DNA of 5,209 bases from Actinomycetes bacterium. Its GTDB lineage: Bacteria > Actinomycetota > Actinomycetes > S36-B12 > UBA10799. The notes beneath the pieces were generated by a model. That model made no database searches. It saw only the letters and a list, made by a program, of their open reading frames with translations, and was not told the origin of the DNA. Positions 4,966-5,209 of this stretch are shown here, piece by piece; position 1 is the first letter of the stretch; each line of letters starts with the position of its first letter. The position numbers were made by a program, and so were the translations under genes. Where the stretch lies: positions 1 to 5,209 of the forward strand of contig JAKOZM010000565.1 of NCBI GenBank assembly GCA_029779995.1. The letters are read 5' to 3'.

Positions 4966-5209
4966 ACCTGCTGGTGCACCGTCTCGACGCCGATTTGCCG
5001 CTGCCGGGCTTCGCTCATCCTGGGGACGCCGGCTTGGACCTGTACGCACGTACCGATGTCACACTCGCGCCGGGTGAGCGGGCTTTGGTGCCAACGGGCG
5101 TGGCTATCGCGTTGCCTGCGGGGTACGCCGCATTCGTGCACCCCCGCAGCGGCCTGGCCGCCAAACACGGCGTCGGTGTCGTCAACGGTCCAGGCACGAT
5201 CGACGCCGG
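4962..5209 (+). CDS. dut: dUTP diphosphatase (dUTPase), N-terminal 82 residues, 3' end outside window
   Basis: The first 82 codons of a trimeric dUTPase, which converts dUTP to dUMP and pyrophosphate, keeping uracil out of DNA and supplying dUMP for thymidylate synthesis. Conserved motif 1 is AGLDLYA at 23-29 with Asp26, motif 2 is PRSGLAAK at 61-68, and motif 3 begins at [11 protein letters not shown] (72-82) with Asp81; motifs 4 and 5 lie beyond the edge. The family usually has about 150 residues, so roughly half is visible. One small oddity is Gly76 in VNGPGTID, where Ala or Ser is more usual. The GTG start overlaps the thioesterase stop by 4 bases, with GAGG 7 bases upstream (4951-4954). 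The first residues (NLLVHRLD) fit the usual start of actinobacterial dUTPases. Confidence 0.95.
   Translation, partial: MNLLVHRLDADLPLPGFAHPGDAGLDLYARTDVTLAPGERALVPTGVAIALPAGYAAFVHPRSGLAAKHGVGVVNGPGTIDA

Overview
The window looks like chromosomal core DNA from a high-GC actinomycete (Actinomycetota). The evidence is the strongly GC-rich third codon positions, GTG and TTG starts, overlapping stop/start codons, and three small families found mainly in actinomycetes (DUF4193, DUF4235, DUF3093) lying next to suhB and dut. From general knowledge, dut, a DUF3093 gene, a DUF4193 gene and suhB lie near one another in mycobacteria and streptomycetes, so this is a recognisable neighbourhood. I cannot name the genus. 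I see no mobile element, tRNA, rRNA or CRISPR array.

Layout. (1) 1-2286, plus strand: a tightly packed run of the 3' end of a ferrochelatase gene, an inositol-monophosphatase-family gene (suhB-like), and a ferritin-like/VIT1 fusion for iron or manganese handling. They overlap by 4 and 14 bases. (2) 2287-2511: a gene-free gap between convergent genes that holds a 71-base imperfect inverted repeat. (3) 2512-3030, minus strand: a gamma-carbonic-anhydrase-like left-handed beta-helix protein in which one of the three usual metal-ligand histidines is Glu. (4) 3031-3211: divergent spacer. (5) 3212-3508, plus strand: a DUF4193 zinc-ribbon protein, followed by a perfect 14-bp stem with a GAAA loop that probably terminates transcription from both sides. 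(6) 3592-4329, minus strand: a DUF3093 membrane protein, then a DUF4235 membrane protein. (7) 4387-5209, plus strand: a PaaI-like hotdog thioesterase overlapping by 4 bases the start of dut, which runs off the right edge.

How the genes may work together. The left operon pairs the iron-insertion step of heme synthesis with a protein that has both a diiron-type ferritin-like domain and an iron/manganese membrane transporter domain, which suggests shared iron homeostasis. The SuhB-like phosphatase between them serves inositol or related sugar-phosphate metabolism. On the right, dUTPase (nucleotide-pool sanitation) is translationally coupled to a thioesterase of unknown substrate. The two short spacers at 3841-3894 and 4330-4386 carry the same 9-mer, ATAGGATCG, oriented towards the downstream gene. 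It contains a TANNNT -10-like hexamer, and in front of the thioesterase gene it is placed so that the transcript could be leaderless. I found no clearly new biological system. The points most worth a second look are the ferritin-like/VIT fusion in a heme operon, the His-to-Glu change in the carbonic-anhydrase-like protein, the long inverted repeat, and the shared promoter-like 9-mer.
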